Below the pieces are notes generated by a model, which saw only the letters and a list, made by a program, of their open reading frames with translations, was not told the origin of the DNA and made no database searches. The position numbers and the translations under genes were made by a program. DNA of 64,000 nt from Collinsella sp. 4_8_47FAA (GTDB lineage Bacteria > Actinomycetota > Coriobacteriia > Coriobacteriales > Coriobacteriaceae), in assembly GCF_000763055.1 (NCBI RefSeq), contig NZ_KN214139.1, forward strand, positions 35,670 through 99,669, given 5' to 3'. The first letter of the stretch is position 1. Each line of letters starts with the position of its first letter. Below, piece by piece: positions 8,032 through 15,797 of this stretch.

Positions 8032-9045
8032 ATGGCATATCCCGTATTTGACCTACACTGCGACACCGCCGACCGCATCGGCTGGGCCACGCTCGATCTC
8101 GACCTGCGCTTTACCGCCGGCACCGACGGTTATTTCCCCGGCGACGAAACGCATCCGCAAGATTTCGACCTCATCGAGGGTAACGCCTGTGCCATCTCGC
8201 TCGCAAAGATCGGCAACACGCCGTGGGCACAGTGCTTCGCCACGTTTGTCCCCGACGAGATTCCCACCGCCCACGCCGCGCGCTTCCAGGCGCAGATCAT
8301 GGCGCATATGAGCGGCCAGGCAATGCTCAACCACGACCGTATGGTCAACGTGCGCAGCGCCGCAGACATTCGCCCCGCGCTCAAGGACGGCAAGGTCGCT
8401 TGCATCCACACCATCGAAAACGCCACGTTCTTTGCCGAGGACCCCGCGCTGATCGAAGTGCTCAAGAGCTTGGGCGTGCTTATGTCGTCACTCAGCTGGA
8501 ATGCGCAGGGGCCGCTCGCGAGCGGCCACGACACCCACGCCGGCCTCACCGGCGCCGGCATCGAGGCACTTACGCAGATGGAGCACGCCGGCATGGTACT
8601 CGACGTCTCCCACCTCAACGATGAGTGCTTTGACGAGGTTGTCGCCCACGCCACGCGTCCCTTCGTCGCCAGCCACTCCAACTCCCGTGCGGTTTGCGGC
8701 GTCAAACGCAACCTTACCGACGACCAGTTCCGCACCATTCGCGACATGGGCGGTATCGTCGGCCTCAACTACTGCAGCGAGTTCCTTTCCAACGACGCAA
8801 CCGACAAGACCGCCGCAGACGTCACCTTCGACCAGCTAGCGGCACATATCGAGCACTGGCTCGACCTGGGCGGCGAGGACGTCATCGCACTCGGCGGCGA
8901 CTGGGACGGTGCCACGGTGCCCGCTTTCCTCTCCGATGCCAGCAAGATGCCCGAGTTCCAGAACATGCTTTCCAAGCATTTTGGCAAGACCGTGATGCAA
9001 AAGCTCTGCAGCGACAACGCGCTTGCCTTCTTTGAGCGTTATTAA
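8032..9045 (+). CDS. Membrane-dipeptidase-type zinc peptidase (family M19)
   Basis: The 337-residue protein has the M19 signatures. They are DLHCDTADR at residues 6-14 (HxD zinc ligands), a middle Glu (IHTIEN, about 130), LDVSHLND near 200 and ASHSNSRAVCGVKRNL near 220 with zinc-binding His residues, and LGGDWDGA near 290. The family cleaves dipeptides, including those with a D-residue, and could recycle peptidoglycan or dietary peptides. There is no signal peptide, so it acts in the cytosol. The ATG at 8032 has GGAGG 4 bases upstream. It is divergent from slyD. Confidence 0.88.
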   Translation: MAYPVFDLHCDTADRIGWATLDLDLRFTAGTDGYFPGDETHPQDFDLIEGNACAISLAKIGNTPWAQCFATFVPDEIPTAHAARFQAQIMAHMSGQAMLNHDRMVNVRSAADIRPALKDGKVACIHTIENATFFAEDPALIEVLKSLGVLMSSLSWNAQGPLASGHDTHAGLTGAGIEALTQMEHAGMVLDVSHLNDECFDEVVAHATRPFVASHSNSRAVCGVKRNLTDDQFRTIRDMGGIVGLNYCSEFLSNDATDKTAADVTFDQLAAHIEHWLDLGGEDVIALGGDWDGATVPAFLSDASKMPEFQNMLSKHFGKTVMQKLCSDNALAFFERY

Positions 9046-9119
9046 TTTCACATTCCTTGAGCAGGTCGGCATGCCGAACGGTTGACATGCCGGCCCGTCC
9101 CCAATCTGAAGGACCGCTT

Positions 9120-9896
9120 TTGACGCAGCAGTTTACGATTTCCGTATCCCGACCGGATGGGACGCCCATCCCCGTCGTCGTTACCAAAAAGCGCGTCAAG
9201 AACTTCAACCTACGCGTCACATCGAGCGGTGAGGTCCACGCCAGCGCACCGCTCGGCGCCAGTCGCGAGCGCATCGAAGCGTTTGTGAAGCGCAACAGCG
9301 CCTGGATTATCAGCCGGCTTGCCCAGCGCGAGCAACGTCAGGCGACGGCACGAGAGCCGCTCAGCCCCTCGTCCATCATTGCGCTTTGGGGCAAGCCCAT
9401 CACGGTACAGGACGCACTCGATCACAACTTTGCATCACCCGCACCGCGGCCCAAGCAGGCCACCTTCGCAAGTTTTATGGGTGCCGACGAGCCAGACGAA
9501 CGTCCGCAGGCCAAGTGGAATGCGACCCTCGACGGCTTAACGCCCAGTGAGATCCAAGCCCATATTGACCAGCTCTATACGTCCGAAGTCACATCGGCGC
9601 TGCGTGATATGGTGCACGCATACGAAATCGCAATGGGTGTCGCCGTTTCCCGCGTTTCCGTGCGCAGCATGAAAACGCGCTGGGGATCATGCACGCCCAA
9701 AACCGGCGCCATTCGCATCGCACGAGAACTTGCCGCCTACCCCGTCGAGTGCCTTGACATGGTTGTCGCCCACGAGCTCGTCCACCTGCTCGAGCCGAGC
9801 CACAATCATCGGTTTCACGCGCTGCTCGACACGTACTGCCCCAACAACAGGGCTCTGTCGCAGCGGCTCAAGCAGCCACCCATAGAGACGTATTAG
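9120..9896 (+). CDS. YgjP-like (DUF45/SprT-type) zinc metalloprotease
   Basis: This is the YgjP/WLM-like group of putative metal-dependent proteases. The HExxH motif is in VVAHELVHLLEPSHNHRF near the C-terminus, with the third ligand in SHNHRFH. The conserved MKTRWGSC segment precedes it by about 35 residues, as in the family. A TTG at 9120 with AAGGA 6 bases upstream gives 258 residues; an ATG at 9087 adds 11 residues but has no ribosome site. An insert of about 40 residues with ASFMGADEPDERP lies before the catalytic half. The substrate is unknown; distant relatives include SprT and Spartan proteases. Confidence 0.8.
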   Translation: MTQQFTISVSRPDGTPIPVVVTKKRVKNFNLRVTSSGEVHASAPLGASRERIEAFVKRNSAWIISRLAQREQRQATAREPLSPSSIIALWGKPITVQDALDHNFASPAPRPKQATFASFMGADEPDERPQAKWNATLDGLTPSEIQAHIDQLYTSEVTSALRDMVHAYEIAMGVAVSRVSVRSMKTRWGSCTPKTGAIRIARELAAYPVECLDMVVAHELVHLLEPSHNHRFHALLDTYCPNNRALSQRLKQPPIETY

Positions 9897-9902
9897 AACC
9901 GG

Positions 9903-10388
9903 TTAGCGCACACGCTCGATCTCGACGCCACAGCTTGCCAAGGGCAGGCCAACAGGCGCCCACGGCTTATCGAGCTTGATGCGCACACCAAGCAGCGAGG
10001 GATAACGGCGCAGCAGCATCTGGGCCGTACCTTCAGCTGCCGCCTCGATGAGCTTAAACGTATGCTCGCGCAGATAGCCATCGACATCGTGGCACACCGA
10101 GCCGTAGTCAATCGAGGCGTCCAAGTTATCGTGCTCTCCCGCTGCACGCAGGTCAGCATAGAGTACCAAGGACACGATGAATTTCTGGCCCAGCGCGTTC
10201 TCTTCGGGATACACGCCGTGGTTAGCAAAAACCTCAAGACCTTCAACGGTGATGCGGTCGGCATGGCGCAGATCGTCATAGTTCACGTGGGGCACCGCCG
10301 TTGCGGTGGATATTTCGCCCCTTCCACGGCGGGCGAGCTCGGCGACTTCAGTCTTGGTTGCATTCTCGGGCAGTTTCTTGTTGCTCAT
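9903..10388 (-). CDS. folB: Dihydroneopterin aldolase
   Basis: FolB converts dihydroneopterin to 6-hydroxymethyl-dihydropterin in folate synthesis. The protein is 161 residues long, of which the FolB domain is residues 43-161. Marks are ITVEGLEVFANHGVYPEE with the catalytic-loop Glu, ASIDYGSV near 90, the FKLIEAAAEG helix with a substrate-binding Glu, and IKLDKPWAP with the catalytic Lys. About 40 charged N-terminal residues are extra compared with most FolB. The ATG at 10388 has AAGGAG 7 bases upstream. It is the last of a run with the HD protein and folE on the same strand. folP and folK are not in the window. Confidence 0.9.
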   Translation of the reverse strand: MSNKKLPENATKTEVAELARRGRGEISTATAVPHVNYDDLRHADRITVEGLEVFANHGVYPEENALGQKFIVSLVLYADLRAAGEHDNLDASIDYGSVCHDVDGYLREHTFKLIEAAAEGTAQMLLRRYPSLLGVRIKLDKPWAPVGLPLASCGVEIERVR

Positions 10389-10431
10389 CGCGATCGTCTC
10401 CTTCGTTTAGAACCCCGACCGCGTAAACTAA

Positions 10432-11013
10432 CTACACGCGAATCGACAGGTTCTTTTTATCATCGCTCCAGTTGCAAGCATTGCGCGCGGGGCATGCAAA
10501 GCAGGCGCGCGACGCTTTGTCGGCTGCATAGAGCAGGCGCTCGAGCGGTTGGCTGTTCACGCGCAGCTTTCGATGGCCCAGAATGGCCGTCTTAATGGCT
10601 GCGGCATCGGCCGGCTCAAACGCTACGTCATCGGGCATACCGCCGAGAATTGCATCAGCGACGCGTTCGCTTGCAACATCATGGGATATACCCGATTCAT
10701 ACTGTTCATCTTTGCCGATATCGTGAAGAAGTGCCGTGGCGTAGATGACCTCGCGGTCAAATTCGAGCTGTTCCTCGAGATTCTTGATCCACATAATGCG
10801 AGCGACATCCAGCAGGTGGTCAATACCGTGGCGGCAGAAGATGCGCCCCGATTCCAACTGTGCAATGTTGCCCAGGTGCCGCCGGAACAGACCGTTGGCA
10901 CAGATGTAATCAATGCGAGGCATGGCATCAAAGGGGGCCAGGCCCGAAGCCATGAAGCCGCGACGCGGCGTCCCCCCATCGGTCTTCGATGTAAAGTCAT
11001 TGACGACCCTCAT
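10432..11013 (-). CDS. HD-domain phosphohydrolase
   Basis: The 193-residue protein carries the HD-superfamily metal ligands: HGIDHLLDV (about residues 62-70), ALLHDIGKDE with the HD pair near 95-96, and a C-terminal ADKASR. Near the end is a Cys cluster (CFACPARNAC) that could hold zinc or an iron-sulfur centre. It starts 1 base after the folE stop codon, so it is translated with folE. Pterin or nucleotide hydrolysis linked to folate synthesis is plausible from position alone. The substrate is not evident. Confidence 0.8.
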   Translation of the reverse strand: MRVVNDFTSKTDGGTPRRGFMASGLAPFDAMPRIDYICANGLFRRHLGNIAQLESGRIFCRHGIDHLLDVARIMWIKNLEEQLEFDREVIYATALLHDIGKDEQYESGISHDVASERVADAILGGMPDDVAFEPADAAAIKTAILGHRKLRVNSQPLERLLYAADKASRACFACPARNACNWSDDKKNLSIRV

Positions 11014-11014
11014 G

Positions 11015-11572
11015 CTAACGGCCCAGCATCCTAAAGAACCGCTCCTCGAGCGACGGATCGGTCTCAAAGACGCCGCGGCGAGCGAGCGTCACGGTCTTGG
11101 TGCCAGGCTTTTGCACGCCGCGCATGGTCATGCACATATGCTCAGCCTCCATGAGCACAATCGCTCCCTGGGGAGCGAGATACTCCAGGAGGGCATCGGC
11201 AACCTGTGCGCACAGCTGCTCCTGCAGCTGCAGACGACGGGCGTAGACCTCAACCGTGCGGGCAAGCTTAGAGAGCCCTGCGACACGGCCGTTGGGGATA
11301 TAACCAATGGCGGCCTTGCCATAAAACGGCAGCAGATGATGTTCGCACAGCGAGTAGAACGTGATGTCGCGCTCGATAACCAAATCGTTCGAAGCGACGG
11401 CAAAGGTTTTGGACAGGTGCTCCTCGGCACTCTGGTCCATACCGCCGGCGATCTCACCATACATACGGGCAACGCGCGCCGGGGTCTCCAGCAGGCCCTC
11501 ACGAGTTGGGTCCTCGCCTATGCCCTCAAGCAACAGCTTAATGGCGGCCTCGACTTTTTCCTGATCGATCAT
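11015..11572 (-). CDS. folE: GTP cyclohydrolase I
   Basis: FolE opens GTP to dihydroneopterin triphosphate, the first step of folate synthesis. The protein is 185 residues, close to B. subtilis FolE. It shows [15 protein letters not shown] near the N-terminus, the zinc-site Cys and His in [15 protein letters not shown] with the catalytic His nearby, [14 protein letters not shown], and the second zinc Cys in [11 protein letters not shown]. The ATG at 11572 has GAGG upstream and starts the protein at the usual place; a longer frame to 11635 lacks a ribosome site. It is first in the folE-HD-folB run. Confidence 0.95.
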   Translation of the reverse strand: MIDQEKVEAAIKLLLEGIGEDPTREGLLETPARVARMYGEIAGGMDQSAEEHLSKTFAVASNDLVIERDITFYSLCEHHLLPFYGKAAIGYIPNGRVAGLSKLARTVEVYARRLQLQEQLCAQVADALLEYLAPQGAIVLMEAEHMCMTMRGVQKPGTKTVTLARRGVFETDPSLEERFFRMLGR

Positions 11573-11638
11573 CTGGGCCTCACTTTTCCGATTTTGCGTT
11601 CGCGCTATGGTACCACGCCCTTTGGCATCGGCCACAAG

Positions 11639-12220
11639 CTACATAGTATGGGTCGAATAGACTGGATCGTCCCGCCAAAGTTCAACCGCATCACAAAGCG
11701 CAACACCCTCGCGCTCAGCACGGTCGCGCGTAGCGTTCATATCGATCACACGCTGGTTACTCGAGCCTCTAAAACGCAATGAGATATCGTACAGATCCTG
11801 AACAAACGGGCCGTCCACCAACATGTCGAGGCGGGCCAGGATACGGTTCGTCACCTCGGTATGATGACGGCCACCCGGCATAAGCTCCTCGAGCACGTCG
11901 CCGGTAAAGCACCAAATGGTCTTGCCCGACCCCGCGGGATAGGCCGCACGCACGCGTTCGATAAAGTCAACAAGCCCCACCTGATTCTCGGGCTCCATAG
12001 GCTCGCCGCCCAGAATCGTCAGACCATCGATAAAGGGGTGGTCGAGGCTCTCGATAATCTTGTCCTCGACGGCACGATCGAACGGCTCACCCGCAGCAAA
12101 GTCCCACGCGACAGAGTTAAAGCAATTCTTGCACCCACGACGGCACCCGCTCACAAACAGAGAAGTACGAACGCCTTCCCCATCAGCAATGTCGAAATAC
12201 TTAATGTTCGCGTAGTTCAT
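11639..12220 (-). CDS. nrdG: Anaerobic ribonucleotide reductase activating protein (radical SAM)
   Basis: NrdG uses a [4Fe-4S] cluster and S-adenosylmethionine to install the glycyl radical on NrdD. The 193-residue protein has the cluster motif CRRGCKNC, a Cys-x3-Cys-x2-Cys, in the N-terminal third. GEGVRTSLFVSGC precedes it and LTILGGEPM follows (the GGE SAM-binding motif). The ATG at 12220 has GGAGAG 6 bases upstream. It lies 426 bp downstream of nrdD on the same strand, separated by two large palindromes. They are functionally paired, but full read-through would have to cross these structures. Confidence 0.93.
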   Translation of the reverse strand: MNYANIKYFDIADGEGVRTSLFVSGCRRGCKNCFNSVAWDFAAGEPFDRAVEDKIIESLDHPFIDGLTILGGEPMEPENQVGLVDFIERVRAAYPAGSGKTIWCFTGDVLEELMPGGRHHTEVTNRILARLDMLVDGPFVQDLYDISLRFRGSSNQRVIDMNATRDRAEREGVALCDAVELWRDDPVYSTHTM

Positions 12221-12235
12221 AGGTAACTCTCCCGG

Positions 12236-12319
12236 GAGGTCGGGACATATCATCCCGTCCTCAAACATTCTCGGCCTTCGGCCTGCGAAACTGCGGGCGG
12301 GACGATATGTCCCGACCTC
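12236..12319. repeat. Inverted repeat upstream of nrdG
   Basis: A 22-base arm (12236-12257) repeats in inverse at 12298-12319 with one mismatch; both begin or end with GAGGTCGGGACATAT. The 40-base spacer holds a small GGCC-TTC-GGCC hairpin. The repeat ends 16 bases before the nrdG start, close to its ribosome site, so it could hold the nrdG message in a folded state. The arm shares TCGGGACAT with the repeat at 5947-6017. Confidence 0.7.
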
Positions 12320-12497
12320 ATGCAAAGGGTAACTCAATGAACGAAGCGAACATCGAGTATAGGGTTCGAGGTCCAATAAAAACTTTGTTGCAGCTCAACC
12401 GCCATTGCAAATCAATCGCTGCTGCAGCTCGAATTATTTCCGCTAAAAACTTCGAGGAGTGAGCAGACCGCGAGCTGCATCTCAGCTACGTCAACTT

Positions 12498-12635
12498 GGC
12501 CGCCCCGTAGCGAGGCCCCGGACCTTTGCTCGATATGAGTTCCGCACGAACAGGAGGCGCCAGTGGCGCCTCCGTCGTGAGCCAGGACTGTCCGAAATAG
12601 CGAGTAAAGGTCCGGGGCCTCGCTACGGGGCGGCC
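12498..12635. repeat. Nested long palindrome between nrdD and nrdG
   Basis: A 35-base arm (12498-12532) is repeated in inverse at 12601-12635 with one mismatch. The 68-base spacer contains a second perfect palindrome, GGAGGCGCC-AGT-GGCGCCTCC (12553-12573). The element lies 11 bases past the nrdD stop codon. There is no U-run, so it is not a simple terminator. The rest of the 426-bp gap (12320-12497) shows no ORF, RNA gene or further repeat I can support. Confidence 0.85.
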
Positions 12636-12646
12636 TGGGATGGTTA

Positions 12647-14869
12647 TTAGAGATGCAGCACGCGGTCGCGGATCTCCTCGGTTCGACCCTGGTTCCAGAA
12701 CTGGGTACCGATGTAGCCGCACGTACGACGGGCGACGTTCATCTTCTCCTGGTCACGATTGCCACAGTTGGGGCACTCCCACACCAGCTTGCCGTCATCC
12801 TCGACAATCTTGATCTCACCGTCGTAGCCGCACACCTGGCAGTAATCGCTCTTGGTGTTGAGCTCGGCGTACATGATGTTGTCGTAGATGTACTGCATCA
12901 CGCGGATGACAGCCTTGAGGTTGTCCTGCATGTTGGGAACCTCGACGTAGGAGATGGCACCGCCCGGCGAAAGCTGCTGGAACATACCCTCGAATTTGAG
13001 CTTGTCGAATGCGTCGATCTCCTCGGACACGTGGACGTGGTAGCTGTTGGTGATGTAGCCCTTGTCCGTCACGCCCGGGATGATGCCAAAACGACGCTGC
13101 AGGCACTTGGCGAACTTGTAGGTCGTCGACTCAAGCGGGGTACCGTACAGCGAGAAGTCAATATCGCTTTCGGCCTTCCACTCCGCGCACTTGTCGTTCA
13201 TGCGCTGCATGACGGCCATGGCAAAGGGCGTGCCCTCCTTCTCGGTGTGGCTGTGGCCCGTCATGTACTTGACGCACTCATACAGGCCGGCATAACCCAG
13301 ACTAATGGTGGAGTAACCGCCCACGAGCAGCTTGTCGATCGTCTCGCCCTTCTTCAGGCGGGCGAGGGCACCGTACTGCCAAAGAATCGGCGCGGCATCC
13401 GAAAGCGTACCCATCAGACGCTCATGACGGCACAGCAGGGCGCGGTGGCATAGCTCAAGGCGCTCGTCGAAGATCTTCCAGAACTTGTCCATGTCCTGAT
13501 GCGAGCTCAGCGCGACATCAGGCAGGTTAATGGTCACAACGCCCTGGTTAAAGCGGCCATAGTACTTGGGCTTGTTTGGGTCATAGTTCAGCGCGTTGGC
13601 CACGTTGTTAAATCCGTTACCGGAGCGGTCGGGCGTCAGGAAGCTGCGGCAGCCCATGCAGGTATAGCAGTCGCCGTTGCCCGCGGTCTCGCCCTTCGAC
13701 AGCTTGAGCTCGCGCATCTTCTTCTCGGAGATGTAGTCGGGCACCATGCGCTTGGCGGTGCACTTAGCGGCCAGCTGGGTCAGGTAGAAGTACGGGGAAT
13801 TCTCGTGAACGTTATCGTCCTCGAGCACATAGATGAGCTTGGGGAATGCCGGGGTAATCCATACGCCGGCCTCGTTCTTAACGCCCTCGTAGCGCTGGCG
13901 AAGCGTCTCCTCCACGATCATGGCAAGGTCGTGCTTCTCCTGAGGCGTACGGGCCTCGTTAAGATACATAAAGACCGTCACGAACGGCGCCTGGCCGTTG
14001 GTGGTCATAAGAGTTACGACCTGATACTGAATCGTCTGAACGCCGCGACGGATCTCGTCACGCAGGCGGTCCTCAACAACCTCGCGGACCTTTTCGGGAG
14101 ATGCGGAAACGCCGAGCTCCTCGAGCTCGCGGGCGACCTCGCCGCGAATCTTCTGACGGCTCACCTCAACAAACGGAGCAAGATGGGTCAGCGAAATCGA
14201 CTGGCCGCCGTACTGGGAGGAAGCAACCTGAGCGATAATCTGCGTCGCGATGTTGCAGGCGGTCGAGAAGCTGTGCGGCTTCTCGATCAGCGTGCCCGAG
14301 ATAACGGTGCCGTTCTGGAGCATGTCCTCCAGGTTCACCAGGTCGCAGTTGTGCATGTGCTGAGCAAAGTAATCCGAATCATGGAAGTGGATCAGGCCCT
14401 CATTATGGGCGTCCACGATCTCCTGGGGCAGCAGCACGCGCTGGGTCAGGTCCTTGGAAATCTCGCCGGCCATATAGTCGCGCTGAACGGAGTTGACGGT
14501 CGGGTTCTTGTTGGAGTTCTCCTGCTTGACCTCTTCGTTATTGCACTCAATCAACGACAGGATCTTGTCATCGGTCGTGTTCTTCTGGCGCTTCAGGCTC
14601 TGAACATAGCGATAGATGATGTAGTGGCGGGCAACCTCGTAGCAGTCGAGACGCATGATCTCGTCCTCGACCAAATCCTGGATCTCCTCGACCGAAACGG
14701 TGTGGCCCGCGTTCTCGCATGCCTCGGCGACGTTTTGCGCCGCATAAACCACCTGGCGGTCGGTTAGACGAGAGCTCTCCTCGACCTCCAAGTTGGCGGC
14801 GCGGATGGCATTGACGATCTTATCGATGTCAAAGACAACCTCGGTGCCGCTGCGCTTGATGATCTTCAT
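12647..14869 (-). CDS. nrdD: Anaerobic (class III) ribonucleoside-triphosphate reductase
   Basis: This protein of 740 residues reduces ribonucleotides to deoxyribonucleotides without oxygen. An ATP-cone domain occupies residues 1-95 (MKIIKRSGTEVVFDIDKIV). The catalytic barrel follows. The C-terminus has a zinc site of two CxxC pairs (CQVCGYDG and CPNCGNRDQ) and the glycyl-radical loop RRTCGYIGT, with the radical Gly about 23 residues from the end. The ATG at 14869 follows AGAGGCAAGAGG. Its promoter 230-260 bases upstream is covered by two NrdR-like boxes. nrdG follows downstream. Confidence 0.96.
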   Translation of the reverse strand: MKIIKRSGTEVVFDIDKIVNAIRAANLEVEESSRLTDRQVVYAAQNVAEACENAGHTVSVEEIQDLVEDEIMRLDCYEVARHYIIYRYVQSLKRQKNTTDDKILSLIECNNEEVKQENSNKNPTVNSVQRDYMAGEISKDLTQRVLLPQEIVDAHNEGLIHFHDSDYFAQHMHNCDLVNLEDMLQNGTVISGTLIEKPHSFSTACNIATQIIAQVASSQYGGQSISLTHLAPFVEVSRQKIRGEVARELEELGVSASPEKVREVVEDRLRDEIRRGVQTIQYQVVTLMTTNGQAPFVTVFMYLNEARTPQEKHDLAMIVEETLRQRYEGVKNEAGVWITPAFPKLIYVLEDDNVHENSPYFYLTQLAAKCTAKRMVPDYISEKKMRELKLSKGETAGNGDCYTCMGCRSFLTPDRSGNGFNNVANALNYDPNKPKYYGRFNQGVVTINLPDVALSSHQDMDKFWKIFDERLELCHRALLCRHERLMGTLSDAAPILWQYGALARLKKGETIDKLLVGGYSTISLGYAGLYECVKYMTGHSHTEKEGTPFAMAVMQRMNDKCAEWKAESDIDFSLYGTPLESTTYKFAKCLQRRFGIIPGVTDKGYITNSYHVHVSEEIDAFDKLKFEGMFQQLSPGGAISYVEVPNMQDNLKAVIRVMQYIYDNIMYAELNTKSDYCQVCGYDGEIKIVEDDGKLVWECPNCGNRDQEKMNVARRTCGYIGTQFWNQGRTEEIRDRVLHL

Positions 14870-15094
14870 CCTCTTGCCTCTTTCGCGTCGTAGCCTCATT
14901 GCGCTTCAGAGCCAAACGATGCCCGGCAGGGCTTGCCCCTGTCTTGCGGCGCCGTCGCGCAATCTGTGTTCTCGATAAACCATAAGCCTCCATGCGGACA
15001 TTCCCTAGAGCCAATCAAGCGGCTCAAGGACACGTTCGAAAGAGGCAGTTAAGGTCTTCGTTCTCTGTCCGCCATCTATCATACGACAAAGACA
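14870..15094 (-). promoter_or_regulatory. Long nrdD leader, possibly structured
   Basis: The predicted nrdD transcript starts near 15090, so its leader is about 220 bases. Within it ATTGCGC (14957-14963 read on the minus strand) can pair with GCGCAAT (14898-14904), enclosing a CAGGG-GCAAG-CCCTG hairpin. A 61-codon frame overlapping the nrdD start (14829-15014) is Arg/Lys-rich and looks like chance. No riboswitch class is recognised. Confidence 0.3.
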
Positions 15095-15142
15095 CATCTA
15101 TATCCTGTATTCTTTTTTTAGTTCAAACACAACATATAGTGT
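15095..15142 (-). promoter_or_regulatory. nrdD promoter with paired NrdR-like boxes
   Basis: On the minus strand a TTGAAC -35 (15121-15126) and a TATAGA -10 (15097-15102) are 18 bases apart. One NrdR-like box, ACACAACATATAGTGT (15127-15142), matches the known consensus at nearly every position. A weaker one (15095-15110, core CTATAT-CCTGT) overlaps the -10. Their centres are 32 bp apart, a spacing typical for NrdR. Repression by NrdR at high dATP is the expected control; nrdR is not in the window. Confidence 0.65.
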
Positions 15143-15189
15143 TTCAGCAGGTCAAAGCAATTGGTCATTTTCCAGACGCATTAATTATG

Positions 15190-15257
15190 AGGGGTTCTTG
15201 GCAAGTCGGTAAAACGTTACCAACACGGCTACCTGCATGGCAGTTATAAAACCCCCT
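15190..15257. other. Small structured intergenic segment
   Basis: AGGGGTT (15190-15196) can pair with AACCCCCT (15250-15257). Between them lie two hairpins, GGTAA-AACG-TTACC and CTGC-ATG-GCAG, giving a three-way layout. It sits in the 633-bp gap between nrdD and tRNA-Val, upstream of the nrdD promoter. No known RNA family is recognised. The remainder, 15258-15456, has no gene I can support. Confidence 0.3.
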
Positions 15258-15456
15258 TAGTCAAGCCGCTGACAAATCCTACCAAAACCAAGCCGCTCAC
15301 GCCAAAAGAATCCAAAAGATTATGCTTGACCAACATGTTGCGGTCACGATCGGCCAGGACGTATGCAATCTGCCGGCACCTCTACGGGATGCGAAGACCA
15401 TCGCGTACAGACCTTGGATCAATATTTGGTGGCTTATTTGGCGGCGTGCTTGGTGG

Positions 15457-15494
15457 CAAAACAAAACAGCCCAGAGGACATAGCCTCTGAGCTG
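15457..15494 (-). terminator. Terminator of the tRNA-Gly/tRNA-Val transcript
   Basis: On the minus strand CAGCTCAGAGG pairs with CCTCTGGGCTG around a 6-base loop. TTTTGTTTT follows, just past tRNA-Val. Confidence 0.85.
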
Positions 15495-15502
15495 CGAACA
15501 TT

Positions 15503-15577
15503 TGGTGGGCGTTAGAAGATTTGAACTTCTGACCTCTTCCGTGTCAGGGAAGCGCTCTCCCCCTGAGCTAAACGCCC
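15503..15577 (-). tRNA. tRNA-Val (GAC)
   Basis: The cloverleaf has a GGGCGTT/AACGCCC acceptor stem, an encoded CCA end, and the anticodon loop CTGACAC, giving anticodon GAC. It follows tRNA-Gly by 3 bases and shares its transcript. Confidence 0.95.
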
Positions 15578-15580
15578 AAA

Positions 15581-15656
15581 TGGAGCGGACAACGGGGCTC
15601 GAACCCGCGACCCCAACCTTGGCAAGGTTGTGCTCTACCAACTGAGCCATGTCCGC
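15581..15656 (-). tRNA. tRNA-Gly (GCC), copy 1
   Basis: The cloverleaf has a GCGGACA/TGTCCGC-type acceptor stem, encoded CCA, and anticodon loop TTGCCAA (anticodon GCC). Its sequence is identical over 76 bases to the copies at 17710 and 17936. Confidence 0.95.
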
Positions 15657-15668
15657 TTACGGGGATTA

Positions 15669-15716
15669 ATCTTACGTGATGCCCGCATCCTATGCAAGAA
15701 CTTTTTTTGAAAAGTT
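15669..15716 (-). promoter_or_regulatory. tRNA-Gly/tRNA-Val promoter with AT-rich upstream palindrome
   Basis: A TTGCAT -35 (15692-15697) and TAAGAT -10 (15669-15674) are 17 bases apart. Directly upstream is AACTTTTCAAAAAAAGTT (15699-15716), the same A/T palindrome found before the two other tRNA promoters in this window. Confidence 0.8.
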
Positions 15717-15797
15717 TTGCAACGCCCTCGCGAACCTCGCGAAGACATCAGCCGCCACGGAAGGTGTAGGCAAACGCAAACTCGCCGCAAGAGGCCC

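Noticed and set aside
12498..12635. Insertion sequence remnant
   Set aside because: The long inverted arms suggest IS ends, but no transposase fragment or target-site duplication is visible, so it is listed only as a palindromic repeat.
14829..15014. 61-codon frame overlapping the nrdD start as a possible leader gene
   Set aside because: It has no clear ribosome site, is Arg/Lys-rich in the manner of out-of-frame translation, and overlaps nrdD.
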